From Saccharum officinarum (taxonomy: Eukaryota > Streptophyta > Magnoliopsida > Poales > Poaceae), in assembly GCA_020631735.1 (NCBI GenBank), contig CM036168.1:100274036-100338035 (forward strand): DNA of 64,000 nt, in the 5' to 3' direction. Position 1 is the stretch's first letter. Every line of letters begins with the position of its first letter. The position numbers and the translations under genes are program-made. The notes below the pieces were generated by a model. That model saw nothing but the letters and a program-made list of their open reading frames with translations. It ran no database searches and was not told the origin of the DNA. This document shows positions 9,700-23,600 of the stretch, piece after piece.

Positions 9700-12600
9700 A
9701 TGGACCCCACGTCGCCGTCGCCCGCGGTCCGCCGCGCCGCCGCCATCGCGCGCCACCTTGCTGGCGCCACCGCCCCCATCCCGGCGAGCACTCCCCTGGA
9801 ACCTTCCTGCTGCCTGAGCTACGTCCCGCCGGAGTCCACCGAACGGCCGGCGGCGTTCGCGCCGGGCGACCTCAGGGTTCTGCTGGACGGGCACGACCTG
9901 CCCGCGCGCGATTGGCTCTTCCGCGTCATGGAGGAGAGCCCCCTTTTCCGCAGCCCGTGCGCGCGGACGGGCTCCAGGGTGTTCGTGGGGCCGGACTTGA
10001 ACGACGGCAAGGAAGGGCAGCGGGAGGCCACCATGCGGCGGATCGCGTACCTGAAGCAGCGCGGCGTGTTCCGCGGGTGGCTCACCGAGGACGGCGCTGA
10101 CGCCGAGCTCCGCAAACTAGCGCTCCTCGACTGCATCGCCATCTATGACCACTCTCTCGCCATCAAGATTGGCGTCCACTTCTTCCTCTGGTAATTTTTG
10201 CTGCAACTATTTGCAGCGTTATTGGCTGGGTCCTTCGCGCATACGGCATAACCGACTGCTCATATGCTTATTATTCCTCATTACCAGGCTTGGTTCATGG
10301 CAAATTGGTAATTCATATTTCACTTTGCCTTCGATTTAAGTTCCATCCAGCGTTTTCGATACACTATGAGCTTCTGATTCTTTTGGGTGGCTTATGTCGT
10401 TATTTTTTTAAGAAAATGGCAGGAGCTAAACAACAGAACCCAAAGTTTTGCCTTAACGGTAGACGCGGCTCAAGAGGCTACAAGAAATCTCCAGTCCCTT
10501 GAGATAGACAAACCCCAAAGAAACGGAAACAAAATGCACACGAAAGGCCTCCAATACTAGTTTTGAAAAGCACGTTGTCCTTGTTCAATTTTCCTCTTTT
10601 GTACGTAGTGCAATAGATAGAGGCGTGGCTTGTGTTGTGCCATTGTATAAAATTCTTTTCTTTTTCGTGCTTTTGATTTGTCCTTCGCTTGTGCTGGCTT
10701 GGCAATAGTACTAGCAAAAACCTATTGGTTTGTACTCCCTATATCGAAGCCCTTTTTTTTTGTCCCAAGTTATAAGGTATTCTAGGTGAATTAACTCCCC
10801 CAAAGCACCAATTACATGCATACCTGCCATTTGTGTGTACCACCAGGTTCAAAATATAGTAAGCACAAAATCTCTCTATAGTTAAGAGAGCGTTATTCGT
10901 CATTTGTTTTACTCCATAATCTGTCCTAAATTTTCTAGGATACCTTGTATTTCAGGACGGAGGGAGTAACTAATAGTAATGGTGCTGGCATTAACCAGCT
11001 GGAAGCTGCGGTTTATGTCAGCACCAGGATGCCTTTCAGTATCATTATGCTACTACTCCCTCCATCCCAAATTATAAGTCATTCCAACTTTTTTAGAGAG
11101 TCAAAACATCTCAAATTTGACCAAATTTATATAATAAAATAATAACATTTATGATACCAACTAAGTACCATTAGATTCTTCATTAATTATATTTTCATAG
11201 TATACCTATTTGATGTCATAAATCTTTGTAATTTTCTCTATAATTTTGGTCAAACTTGAGATGCTTTGACTCTCCAAAAATATTGGAATGACTTATAATT
11301 TGGAATGGAGGGAGTAGAATTTAACATCTATCTACATGCAAGTAAATTTGGATGCCTGGGATTGCTGCCTGGGCCAGGTAGCTTTTCCAGGGTCCAAACC
11401 GAACAAGCCTGTGTCTGAGGTTAACCGGTTTACGGAGATCATTCTAGGAGTTTGTTGTGGCTCTTTAGATTAACTTTATCTAAAGTGAATGTTTAGAAAT
11501 TATACTACAGCAGAAATGGTCTCGAAGAAGCCAGCATGTTTTTTTTGTTAGATTTATTTCCTCTGGTGAGAATGTGCTTATAGTACAGCAGTAAGCCACC
11601 TAGTTGTTGGTACTACCAATCAGGGCTTGAACTCAGGTTCTCACAAAACAATGGGACATTTTTTGTGAACCACATTCTTGCCCAAGGTCTTAGGTGGAAT
11701 GTGCTTGCAGTGCAGTGATAAGTCACCAAGAGGCCTTTAGGGCCTTTTTCTCAAGGTTAGATGCAATGATTTAGTGGATTGTCTTCCCTCGAGGGCTGAG
11801 CTCTTCTTTTTATTTCTTTGGCAATTAATTTATTAAATTTTATTTCCTCATATGGAATATCTAGAATCTTAGGTATAAGAAACTGATACTGTCATTTGTT
11901 ACATCATTTACCACAGTGTTGTATGGAGTTCTTTTGTTTGCAATCTTCTCATGTTTAGTTTGTTAAATTTCTGTATGCATTCCAGGGGCAGTGCCATCAA
12001 GTTTCTTGGAACAAAGCGCCACCATGACAAGTGGTTGGTTGCCACGGAAAATTATGATATCATGGGTTGTTTTGCAATGACAGAACTAGGCCATGGAAGC
12101 AATGTACGTGCAGAGATTTGGGCTAAGCATCTTTATTATGGTATTATCTCAGTAACTGTGCTGATTAAGTTCTGCTGCTGTTTCTTTATTACAAAAGGTG
12201 CGAGGAATAGAGACAATAGCAACTTATGATTCAGAAACAAGAGAGTTCATCATAAATACTCCATGTGAATCAGCTCAGAAGTATTGGATTGGTGGAGCTG
12301 CTAATGTAAGAAAACATTTCGCTTGCCTAACCGTGTGCATCTGCACTCTGCATAAGGTTACAACTTACTAAAGATTTCCATGCCCTTTTGCAGCATGCAA
12401 CACATACAATAGTCTTTTGTCAACTCCATATAAATGGGAGAAATGAAGGAGTCCATGCTTTTGTAGCTCAAATTAGGGATGAAGATGGAACTGTGTTGCC
12501 TAATATCCGTATAGCTGACTGTGGCCATAAGATTGGACTGAATGGCGTTGATAATGGGCGGATTTGGTGAGTACTTGTATTTACCTTTTTTGTATTATTA

Positions 12601-15046
12601 CATACGTCATTCAGTATATATCATTTCTTACTTTTTACCTCTATAACAGGTTTCAGAATATACGCGTTCCTCGTGAGAACTTGCTTAATTTGGTTGCTGA
12701 CGTTTTGCCAGGTGGGCAATATGTTAGCATGATAGATGATCCTGATCAGGTCTCTCTCTCTCTCTCTCAATATGTGACAAGGATTTCTTATTCTTCTTTT
12801 TCTTAAGAAGTTGCAATGTTGATTTGCAGAGGTTTGCAGCTTTCCTCTCTCCGCTTACACTTGGTCGAGTAAACATTGCAGTTGACTCAGTCTACATTTC
12901 AAAGGTGTGTTGCAAGGCATTTTCTTCTCTTGTAAACACAGAAGAAAATTTTTGCTGATGAATTTAACAAATATAGTCCCCCAACCTCGCAGTAATTTGC
13001 TTTTAGAATTTAACGAGTTAATCAAATTTGTCCCAGTAAAAGGTAACCGACCAGCTTGACTGAAGTGGAACATCACTCATTTTGGCAAGGGAAAGATAAC
13101 AAGTTGAATTGTTTCTCCCAAAACCTAGCTGTAGAGAATAGGAAAGACACCACACCCCCTTACGGTTGGTGATGAGTATTGTGGAGGCCAAAGGGCTCTA
13201 GTCCAGATGGCTAGAGAATCCCGGTGGCACCTCCCAGGTCCCCGCCGTCCGAGTTTTGATGAGTATAGTGGAGCTGGCTTGGGCAAGTTTGACCCTTTAC
13301 TGAGGAATGTGCCTTGTGTTCATTGTTGAAGCATGGATACAATCGTATTAGAAATAATGACATGCCTTTTACTTTCCATGCATACAGGTCAGCCTAGCGA
13401 TTGCTGTGAGATACAGTTTGTCAAGGAGAGCCTTTTCATTTACACGAGATGGCCCTGAAACGTTGTTGCTTGATTATCCCAGTCACCAGCGACGCCTTCT
13501 ACCACTTCTAGCAAAAGTGTATGCTACTAACTTGCTGTATCTATAGTTAATATTTAATAATAGTCATAATACATGTTCTTACTCTCGGCTATTTTTGTGC
13601 TAATCTAGTTGCTAAGCTGTGCATTATATTACCTTCTTGTGCAAAGTTTCCATACTCTGTAGTTCAAACTAATCCATAGCACTTCTTCCTAACAGTTATC
13701 ATTTCACCATACTTCCTGGTGCAGATGTCTGATGAGTAGTGCTGTTAATTTTATGAAAAATATGTATGTAAAGAGAACTCCTGAAATGAGCAAAGCCATA
13801 CACATTTACTCTAGTGCTCTGAAGGCGACACTAACTTGGCAGAATATGATTACGCTTCAGGTATTATTGAGTGTTGAAAGAGCTATTATTATGTTTCTTT
13901 ATTCCAGTCACTATTTCTCACTGGACTTTCTTTTAAATGTATTAGGAGTGTCGTGAGGCCTGCGGAGGTCAAGGTCTAAAGACTGAGAACCGCGTAGGAA
14001 TTTTCAAAGCTGAATTTGATGTCCAGTCCACATTTGAGGGTGATAATAATGTTCTAATGCAGCAGGTTATTGTTGTTTTCAGTCATGCATCTGTTTTTAA
14101 TCAAAGGTGCTTCGTGTGGTTGTAACAATTTAACCTTGTTTAGGTAAGCAAAGCACTTTATGCTGAATTTTTGGGTGCACAAAAGAAGAAGAAGCCATTC
14201 AAGGGATTGGGTTTAGAACACTTAAATGGCTCAAGCCCTGTTATGCCTGATAAGCTGACAAGTAGCATATTAAGGAGCTCCAAGTTCCAGGTAAAGAATC
14301 ATAATTTAGTTTGTTACTTCTAATATATCCCTGCCTCCCTGGCATGACATAAACTCAATCTTTGAGTGTCGATTTGTTCACATGAATAGATGGACCTATT
14401 CTGCTTAAGGGAGAGAGATTTACTGAAGCAGTTTGCAGAGGAGGTTTCTCTCCAGCTTGCACAAGGCGAAAGCAGAGAAAAGGCTTTGATGCTGGTAAAA
14501 ATCAGATTTCACTGTGCACTATTGTCCACTGTTCTATAATTTCTGTCATTGATACAAGTGACATTTTCCCAGAGTTACCAACTTGCTGAAGACTTAGCTA
14601 GAGCGTTTACTGAGCGTACAATCCTCCAAATATTTTTGGAGGACGAGATGAATGTCCCTTCTGGTTCCCTAAAGGTATATCCACGCAATTGTTTTTAGTC
14701 CTCAATTGTATCTTTCCTTTGATCTTTTCATTTCTGAGTGAAATTACGCATAATATTTCATCGTAATCCTTCTGTAACCTTTTGTTATCATTTCCAGGAG
14801 GTACTGGGTTTGCTGAGGTCTCTATATGTTATGGTGAACATAGATGAATCCACATCTTTTCTAAGATACGGGCATTTATCACGTGACAATGTAGCCCTTG
14901 TGCGGAAAGAAGTCTTGAAACTGTGCAGTGAACTCAGGCCCCATGCACTTGCTGTTGTCAGTTCTTTCGGAATCCCTGATGCCTTCCTTAGTCCACTTGC
15001 TTTTGACTGGATTGAGGCAAATGCACTGTCAACCGGGAGCCACTGA
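9700..15046 (+). CDS. ACX3: Peroxisomal acyl-CoA oxidase, ACX3 type (13 exons, 684 aa)
   Basis: Exons: 9700-10190, 11986-12103, 12198-12305, 12394-12566, 12650-12749, 12830-12904, 13388-13518, 13725-13860, 13946-14065, 14144-14290, 14390-14494, 14573-14674, 14798-15046; all junctions are GT..AG and stay in frame. The product oxidises acyl-CoA to trans-2-enoyl-CoA with FAD and O2, the first step of peroxisomal beta-oxidation. It aligns from end to end with plant ACX3 (medium-chain type), e.g. [61 protein letters not shown]2 peroxisome signal RAAAIARHL is at residues 12-20; the C terminus (STGSH) is not a PTS1. Glu475 in [13 protein letters not shown] sits where the catalytic base of acyl-CoA oxidases lies. 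The ATG at 9700 is chosen because the PTS2 follows at the usual distance. Confidence 0.95.
10735..10966. mobile_element. Stowaway-like MITE in ACX3 intron 1
   Basis: Ends CTCCCTATATCG and GGACGGAGGGAG, flanked by TA on both sides (10733-10734, 10967-10968). Confidence 0.7.
11056..11314. mobile_element. Stowaway MITE in ACX3 intron 1 (well preserved)
   Basis: Terminal inverted repeats CTCCCTCCATCCCAAATTAT and ATAATTTGGAATGGAGGGAG, flanked by TA (11054-11055, 11315-11316). The two halves pair over much of their length. Confidence 0.9.
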
Positions 15047-16040
15047 TCTCAAGTTTCCACACACGGGCCAGGTATCCAGTGAAAGTACTGAATATTGATG
15101 GCGGAGCATACATACCATATAGGGTAACCACAGGAGCACTTGTTGCCTCACAACAATTGTTATGAAGTGTATAGCTGGAGAGGCAGATGCTGGTCCGAGA
15201 TGCAGGTGGGTGATTCGTGACATCCTGCTTTCTATAATAGTTTTCTTGAATATAAGCGAACGTAGCCTTAGGCTACGGTCCATGTAATGGGTTTACAACA
15301 GTAATAACTTGCAGAGTGATGTAACTGTAACCGAGTTGTTGAACAGTACCTAAAGTAAATCTGTGGTGCTGCTACAGGATGTTCAAGTGTCCCTGAAAGG
15401 GAATCAAATAAGCTTGCGACGATCCATGTTCAAATCCATGTTGATTGTTCAGCACTACTTTTCAATCATAGAACAGTGTTTTCCTCTCATAATGTTTTAG
15501 CATAAGTCAAATTTCAGTATAAGCGAACAAGGTAATTATTCTTAGTGATATTTTAGGGTTGTCTGAACTGAATAACCTACAATTTTTTTGTGGGGTGGGG
15601 TTGGTGGGTGAGAGATGGCGTTGGATAAAAGAAGTGCGAATGATTACCTAATTTCAAAGCGGAAAAAAAAGAAAACTAATTTAGTCGGAATACGCTGCTG
15701 CTTGACTGAATATGTCAAAAGGATTTGTAGCATATTGACTATTGAGAGTGAGACTTCTGCACTTGACGAAAACGAAACATGCGGCCCTGTTCACTTGAAC
15801 TGCTTCAGCAGTACTTTTCAGCGAACGAACAGTGTTTTTCTCTCCCAACAAATCAGCATAAGCCAAATTTCAGCGAAACGAACAGTCCGAATTGAGGTTT
15901 GCATGCCTCTATACTTTCCTTTTAACTAGCAGGCCCTCCACGTGTTGCTGAAGGAGGTCTATTTTAGTTCTATGTGTTTGAAGTAAAAAATATATGATAA
16001 ATAGTATAAGGGGCAAATTAAGGAGTATATATAAGTTAGC
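15047..16040. other. ACX3 3' region and spacer with MITE-like fragments
   Basis: The first few hundred bases are probably 3' untranslated sequence. 15440-15535 and 15783-15880 are two related repeats (CAGCACTACTTTTCA / CAGTGTTTTCCTCTC and AGCATAAG..AAATTTCAG blocks) of a GGCCCTGTTCACTTG-type MITE; the second is better preserved. No other gene seen. Confidence 0.45.
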
Positions 16041-16046
16041 AAGCCC

Positions 16047-16200
16047 TATGCATGGTACGAAAGCTTTGTGACCACTCAGGTTCACCCTGTAGGTCATACT
16101 TTAGCACTTATAATTTAGAATGAAGGGAGTATCATTTACATGGTAGCAATATGCATGGTACGAGAGCTTTGTGACTACTCGAGTTCACCCTGTAGGCTGT
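16047..16200. repeat. Imperfect direct duplication (~50 bp, 104 bp apart)
   Basis: ATGCATGGTACGAAAGCTTT at about 16049 recurs as ATGCATGGTACGAGAGCTTT at about 16153, each followed by a GTTCACCCTGTAGG block. A stub of a Stowaway end (TTTAGAATGAAGGGAGTA) lies between them. Confidence 0.7.
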
Positions 16201-16560
16201 ATCATTTATATTAAGTTGTATTGGTCTAAAGCATCTTGGACATCTCCAAAACAATGCTACTCACTTTTTTGGAAATTAATTTTAAGGCCTGATGCTTGCT
16301 CAAATCGCAGAGCAATAGCTTCATATTACGAGCTTTTGCCAAATCATGTTCCATAAAAAAGATAGTGTCATCCGCATATTGTAGGATAGATTACCTTCGT
16401 CAACTAGATGTGATACTATCTCATTAATTTGTCCATCCTTCTTGGCCCTCTTTATTATCATTGCTAACATATAAACCACGATATTAAAAAGTAGCAGAGA
16501 TAGAGGATCTCCTTGTCGAAGTTCTTTTTTAGTTTAGAATAATGCCTGACCTCATCATTA
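16200..16560 (-). mobile_element. L1-type LINE fragment (reverse transcriptase)
   Basis: On the minus strand, frames with small shifts read LRQGDPLS, then LQYADDTIFFMEHDLAKARN, then LLLCDFEQASGLKINFQK. These are the conserved RQGDPLS, (Y/F)ADD and following motifs of plant L1-like (Cin4-type) reverse transcriptases. Only about 110 residues remain; frameshifts and stops separate the pieces, and both ends of the element are missing. Confidence 0.8.
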
Positions 16561-17696
16561 ACATTGACAGCTACACACTAACACACGAGATGAAGGTTGA
16601 AGGACTCCACCCAAGTTATCCATTAGGCAAGAAACCTTTCACTAGCAATGATTGAAATAAATAGGTAATCTGTAGAATGGCAACAACAAAATTCTAAACT
16701 TGGTACAGGTGAATATGCCTGAACTGGCACCTGCAACTGCAATTGACACCGCTTTTTTGTTGGCTTCTACCTGGACTTATCGACGGATCGCCCGATCCTA
16801 AATAGAAAGCAGAGTGCAAAGGAGTCAACTCTCCGGTGATCCTTAGCTTGGACGATCTGAAACTAAGAGCAGAGCTAGAGAAATAGAGGAAGTCAAATTC
16901 GGAGCAAATGCAAAGAGTGCGCTTACCTTTTGGATGCAAGGATAGGTGAAATAAAGGTGTAAATGTAGTGAGAATTTAGCACTTATTACGGTTTTTCTAT
17001 TTTTATGTGGGTGCAGTCGTATCCACTGCAGTAAATATAGCTCCACCCCTGCTGGAAACACCGGAATAGGTGCTTGTTTGACGGGAGAATATCCATCACC
17101 AGGTTTCAAGTTTCATAGTTTAAAGGCTAAACATCGAACTGAAGTGTAACTTGGAGGTAAAAATGTACTTTACCAATAACATAACAGAGACATCCAGTGT
17201 TCAAATAGCCTCCTCTACGATCTGTCTTTTTCTCTCTAATATAAAGATATCCATTGCTTCTTCTGGCAATTCAATACCAAGTCAAATCTGAATCAGAATA
17301 TCTCAGACAAGTCTGAATCAGAACCTCTCATCTGAGGCATACAAATCCAGATCATGATACTGACATAATAAGCAAAATAAAGTCAATGATTCCATATTTC
17401 CATAGGTGAGTAAAAAAAATGACCATTCTTCTGGGGAAAAAAAATCTCCTGCACTTTTGTAAGGTTTCCACGACAATTATACAACCAAAAAAATGACATA
17501 TCTCAGGAATTACACCGATCATCATTGTACAAATGGATGATCAATCAAATCGTTACAAATTAGACCTTGACCTACCCTATCTACAGAACAAATATCAGTC
17601 ACGACAGCAGCTCGTCAGTTCCAAAAAGTGCCTGAAAATTACCTCTGCTTGGCAATTTGAAATTCCAAAGGTGTCATCAGACCTTGCCCTGATTGC
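16561..17696. other. Spacer, including the PMT 3' untranslated region
   Basis: No coding motif recognised. The part just below 17697 (down to roughly 17400) is likely the 3' UTR of the minus-strand methyltransferase gene. Open frames at 16694-17109 have no family features. Confidence 0.4.
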
Positions 17697-20600
17697 CTAA
17701 CGCACCATTGGCTTGTCACACATCAAAACCTTCCTACTGGCATATGCGCCTTCGGCAGTGTCACGTATAGTGCCACGCCACCCCATGGCATTTGTTATTT
17801 CTTTGATCTCCTGTACAACTTCTTTCCGGTCACGAATATATGCTTTACCACCTGGTCTGAGTATCCGGTCCATCTCCAGCAAGATGCTAGAGATATTACA
17901 CCTAGAAATATTTGAAGCGTGTAGTTAGAATTTACATCCTGATCGGCTATCTGGGTAACAGTAGACTCACACAAAAGGTTTAAAAATTATTCACATCCAG
18001 AGGTATCTCCACATATTTAGTTAGCAAGACTTATGAGAAGTAATTACACTTCCGTTACTGTTGTTAAAGCAAACCAAACAGATATAAAGAATGCCACTTT
18101 CTATAAGGAAATAATTGAGGAATGTCTTTTTTTTAGCCCCTCAACTCTAGCGTTTATCTATTTTTTTCTACCCCAAACTACAATACCATTCAAATCTTAT
18201 ACCCAGCTGGCAAAAGTGGTGAATTTTGTAACCCCACCCCCCACCCCAAGCAACCCTCAGAATTAAATGTGTTGATTGGATGTAAATTAAAAGATTCGTA
18301 TGAGATTGCAGGACAAAAAATCCATCTTGCTGTATTAAATATTAATGGTCGCAAATGTGTCACGTCACTGCTGATGTGGCACATGTGCTATCGTTGACTC
18401 CAAAAACCACTGCAACATAATGCAATGCCGCTTAGAGAGGGCTCATGGTATAAATTGCACCGGCTTTGACAGTTAAGGTAAGATTTCAATAGTATGACAG
18501 CTGAGGATGACAATTAGACAAGGCAAGAGTCCAGGGGCTAAACTGGACTTATTCCGAGCTTCCAATGATTAAATAAAGGGCATACCTTTTCTGCTCCTTT
18601 GAGAAAAGACCAGATGCATGCAGCATATCATACGTCCTAGGGTATGTATCAAAGGGCTCACACCTACCCATGGAAAAGGCAACATAATATTCAATTCAGG
18701 GCAGAAATTTTGATGCTATAAGTTTAATACAATTACATCAAAACAAGTAATAAGCTTGCTGACCATTATAATCAGCCATGCTGGTTAAAACTAATCTATG
18801 ACCACTCATTCTGACTTGTGAATTCTGATAAAGAAGAATTCATAGCGGTCCAGGAATACAAGAGGCAACCAGGAAATAGTGCGAACGATCACTGTTCTCT
18901 ATCCAGAACAGTATTGATTGCAGTATATAAAATTTAAAGTAAACCATTTTGAATCTAGAAAAATAGAAATAATATTTAAAGAACCAAGAATGTACAAAAG
19001 TGTACCAGTCATGAGCTACTCCAAGAAGCCCCCGATCAAAAATTACATGTAATGTATTTGGCTCACTAACAGGAACAACATTCATCACCCACCAATCAAG
19101 TTTCCGGCTGATCAATGCAGCTGCAAACCTACATGCAAAGTGGGAAGTAAAAACAAGAGCGAGAAAAATAAACAAGATCGCCTCATCTCCATACATAAGC
19201 ACAGAAGTTTTAGGTTTTTTTATCTGCAAAGGGTAGCTAGCCACCAACAAGCAAAATAGAAACAAGAATAGATTTCCAGAATGGATAGGGTTTCACTAAA
19301 ACTATCACAGTTAAAAATATTGAACAATTAGATGCGAAGAGATTCATTTTAAACTAAGTGGGTGATAGAAGTAACTTGAGAACACATTTATTTGTACAAA
19401 TATAGCACAACATCCTCAAACAGTTCCCTAAGAAAACCTTACTCTTCCCATCCAGAGATGTCCTTGTTCGGCTAATCTTTGTTTTAGTTGCAGACTCCAG
19501 CCATTCATCCAAAAGTGCCAGTGACTGTATGTGTGTGTTGGGTTGGGGGACTATTTAATTACTCCCACAACAGTGCAGATCTCATTAATGAAAATAAAAT
19601 ACTTCCTCTGATATAAGTCCACTTAGGTTTGTCTTAAGTCACATTTTTAGATTTGACCATCAATATCTTAAATTTCACATAGGTTGAAAGCACAAGGGCT
19701 TAATACATAACTCTTTGTTTCAGATAATATATTAACAGATCTTGCTAGTCAAAGTGTCATGTTGGAGACCATGTAGAAGCTCTAATGAACTTATATTTAT
19801 GATCAGACATCCAAGGAAGCAAATGAAAGGAAGAGATTTGAGAAAAGTACCCTCCAAATCCAGCTCTCATGTCCATTACATTTCGGAGTTTGAACTTCCT
19901 CCACTTAAAGACACGGATATAACCGTCAATTATGTCCTCCCAAAATTTTGTTTCTGCTTTGAAAAGCTCATTCTTTGATGAGTAGGCATCCATTTCAACA
20001 CCTTGAAGCCTCTTTGGTGGCTCCATTAAGCGTGCAGGCCATTGAACAGGAGTTGGTGCTTCGGCATTCTCTGGAAGCCGACTAATACATGCTTTCAGAC
20101 TAACATACCTGAGATAAAATAGAACGTAAAGAATAATTAAATTGGGGGGTTTGCAGCAAAGATATGTACATGGATGACTGCCAATGTGACAAATGAAAAG
20201 CTGATCAGATAAATCCATATAAACTTACGGCGCAATGAGATCTGATATAAAGAATACATAATCTCATCAAAATAGAACTCAGCAGCAGTAAGAAAGGCTG
20301 GACCCAGCTTACAGAAGAGGATTCTAAATTGATATTATGTATTAACAATTATAGCAACAGGCTAAATGAGTTAGACAAATACCAGACATCATCTGGGTTA
20401 TCATCAGCATCACAAAGTGGAGGTTTGACTGCAGGACCACGGTTCATGTAGCAAGAGTTATTTAAGGGTTTCCTCCACATAGCAATATATCCCTCTTTCT
20501 TCACAAGCTCCCAACAAAGTCGGGTAGTGAGGTCTTCCATCTCTACACATGATTTTGTATATATAAGCAATAGTTTCCGGACAAACAAAAGAAAAAACAA

Positions 20601-23600
20601 GTCATTGAGTGTAAGCATATCAAACTGATGATGCAAAAAATCTAGACAAGAGAAATACTTATCACTGAATATATTCTATAAAGTGTTTTCAAATTTTAAT
20701 TTTAAATAGAATCAAGAGCAACTTCTCTAAAAACCCCTTAGCATTAAAGGAGTCCTCACTCCTCAGTTATAATAGCAATTTGATAGGTAGCTTTTTCATC
20801 TTATATAGATATATAGTTCTGCATGGATATATTATTACGAAACCATTCTCAAAGTTCAGATGCCATTAACTGGTCAGTGGATAGTCACAATAATGCCTAA
20901 AATGGTAGTACCTATCATGCAAATTAACTTATGTGAGGACACTTAGCATGTGATGAGAAGGACAAATTCAAGTCAAAATACATGAAGTTGAACTAATAAG
21001 GCAAGGAGTTTTAATGTATACAGCCATACAGGAACACTGGCCATTTCGCATCAACAAACACAAACTATACAATTTGCCAGCTATAAGTATGCTATACGCA
21101 GGATAGTAGGCACTAAAAGAATGAATTTGATTATGACAAATCTTGAGCATTAAAGAAGAGCTACCAAACTCATACATGAGTTGTATGTTATCACTCTAAC
21201 AAAAGAAAAGGTACAACACAGTAAGTAGAAAATACCTTTCCATGCCTCTTGTTGGGCCTCTTCATGCTTATAAACAGGTTGAGCTGCCCAAGCAAAGTAG
21301 CCTCCAGCTCTAAGCAATCTATTAACCTCCAGGAGCAGGATACCATCTTCAAATAAACAAATACGATAACAAAACTTAGGCAAACTTGGAACGTACATAG
21401 ATAAGTGGCACATCATCTTTGCGGTCAAGTTTAAATGAAAAGATATTTTATGCTTTGAGAATCACGAAATAAATTCAACGTCTAACAATGACAAATATTC
21501 TTTGAGATTTGAACAAAATATCATCCCTGAAGACCTAGGCAGAAAGACTAGGAAATTTTGGAAAAGAGATAAGTGAGCATTCAGCCTAACTGTGAAGATA
21601 CAGCATGGCAACAAACAAAGAGTGCAATGTTAATTAAAAAAATATTATATAGCAATCACAGCTCACCGTCACGAGTCCAATTTATTCGGCAGCGTGAGCA
21701 ATGGATTATGTCAAACGCTTGGCTTGGATATAATAATCGGCGCGTTGCAAATGCTGCTACCATTGCAGGCACACCACGTTCAAGAGCAAACTGTATCTGA
21801 TTTTCATGAACATCTTTTGGAGCTATGGACAATGTTAGAACATCACGTGAAAGTAAATATGCACCAAAACTTGCTACTCCACAGCCAACATCCAGGACAA
21901 CTCTAGTATGAGATCCAAATGCAACATTTGGTACCATCTGGATGAACAGAGGGAACAGGTTGCTCTAGTCAGACTCGGGATTAAATTTCAAGCAGTTTGA
22001 AGAATATTTGACATCAAACCTGGGAAATCTGGTCTAGGTATTGATTTGCTCCATGAATGAATTGAGTCCCGCCTCCAGGAAATCTGAACTTATCTTTGAC
22101 CTTGGTGATCCAATTCTGTCCTCCTTTGTCATCAACCAATCTTGTGTGAGGCACATTGCTAAACCAGACCTGCATCCAATCAAATAACATATTAGAAAAT
22201 CATTCAACTACAAATTTTTGGTTTCTGCAAAATCAGCCAAGTCAGCTAGGTCAAATAGAACAGTTGAATACTTATGCGTTCATCAAATGTCAGCATAAAT
22301 CATTTGTTCGTTTCAACTAGCATTTACAAGATTAGCATTCAATGCCTGGCATAGTAAGTAGAACACAAAAGTACAGATTAAGTCCTTGTCACAAAACCAT
22401 AAAATTCGAAGAAACATGGCAACTAAAAACAAGGTTTATCATCAACTTCCGCATAGATTGTGGATGAAGGTTAGCCTTGCCATATTAGTACTCTATCTCA
22501 GTAATATGGGAAAAAGTCTAGATCACCCCCTCAACTATGGGGGTGGGTTTACTTAACCCCCCAAACTATGAAACGGTCTAATTTACCCCCTGAACTTTTC
22601 AAAACCGTCTATTTTACCCCCTGGGGCAGTTTCGGACGGCGGTTTGCTACAGTAACCGTGGTTTTGCTACAGTAACCGAATCTTTAAAAAATCATAGTAA
22701 ATCACAGAAAAATCGTAAAATAGAAAATCCAATTTTGTTGGACTCCACGTGAGTAGATCTACACAATGAACATATAATATGGTGTGCTTTAGTACAAAGT
22801 TTTTGCTGTAGCTTTAAATTTATTAGGATTTTCTAATAAATTTAAAGCTATAGCAAAAAAATTTGTACTAAAGCATACCATATTATATGTTCATTGTGTA
22901 GATATACTCACGTGGAGTCCAACAAAATTAGATTTTCCATTTTACGATTTTTCTGTGATTTACTATGATTTTTTAAAGATTCGGTTACTGTAGCAAAACC
23001 ACGGTTACTGTACCAAACCGCCGTCCAAAACTGTCCCAGGGTAAAATAGACGGTTTTGAAAAGTTCAGGGGCTAAATTAGACCGTTTTATAGTTTGGGGA
23101 GTTAAGTTGATCCCCCATAGTTGAGGGGTGATCTAGACTTTTTGCTAGTAACATGTATACAGCGAATTGCCAGTACATTCGGTTTGCTACTGAAATGGCA
23201 AAGGCCAACACCAATACATGCTCACCTCATCTCTGCTCCGAGGCCAGGGGATGGGCGCCTTGTACCCGTTGGGCGCCGGCACGAGGCAGCTGAGACCCTT
23301 GTCCTTGGCAGGGCAGTGCCGCTCAAACCGCTCCCCACGCTCCGTCGAGGGCAGCCGTTTGATCTCCTCCTCGTTGTCGAGGCAGGGTATGTACTCCCTC
23401 ATGCTCTCGGGGCAGACCGGGAACCTCCCAATCCGCACCCTGGGTGGTCCGCCGCTGGCGCCCCCGTTGCTAGGCTCCTGCGGCCCGGTCTCGTCGGTGT
23501 CCAGATCGGTGTCGTTGGCGCCGACGCTGCCGATATCGAAGTCGTCCTGCATAGCGCCGTCCTCGCCGACGATGCCGAGGCGCGCTGGTGGTGGAGGGGG

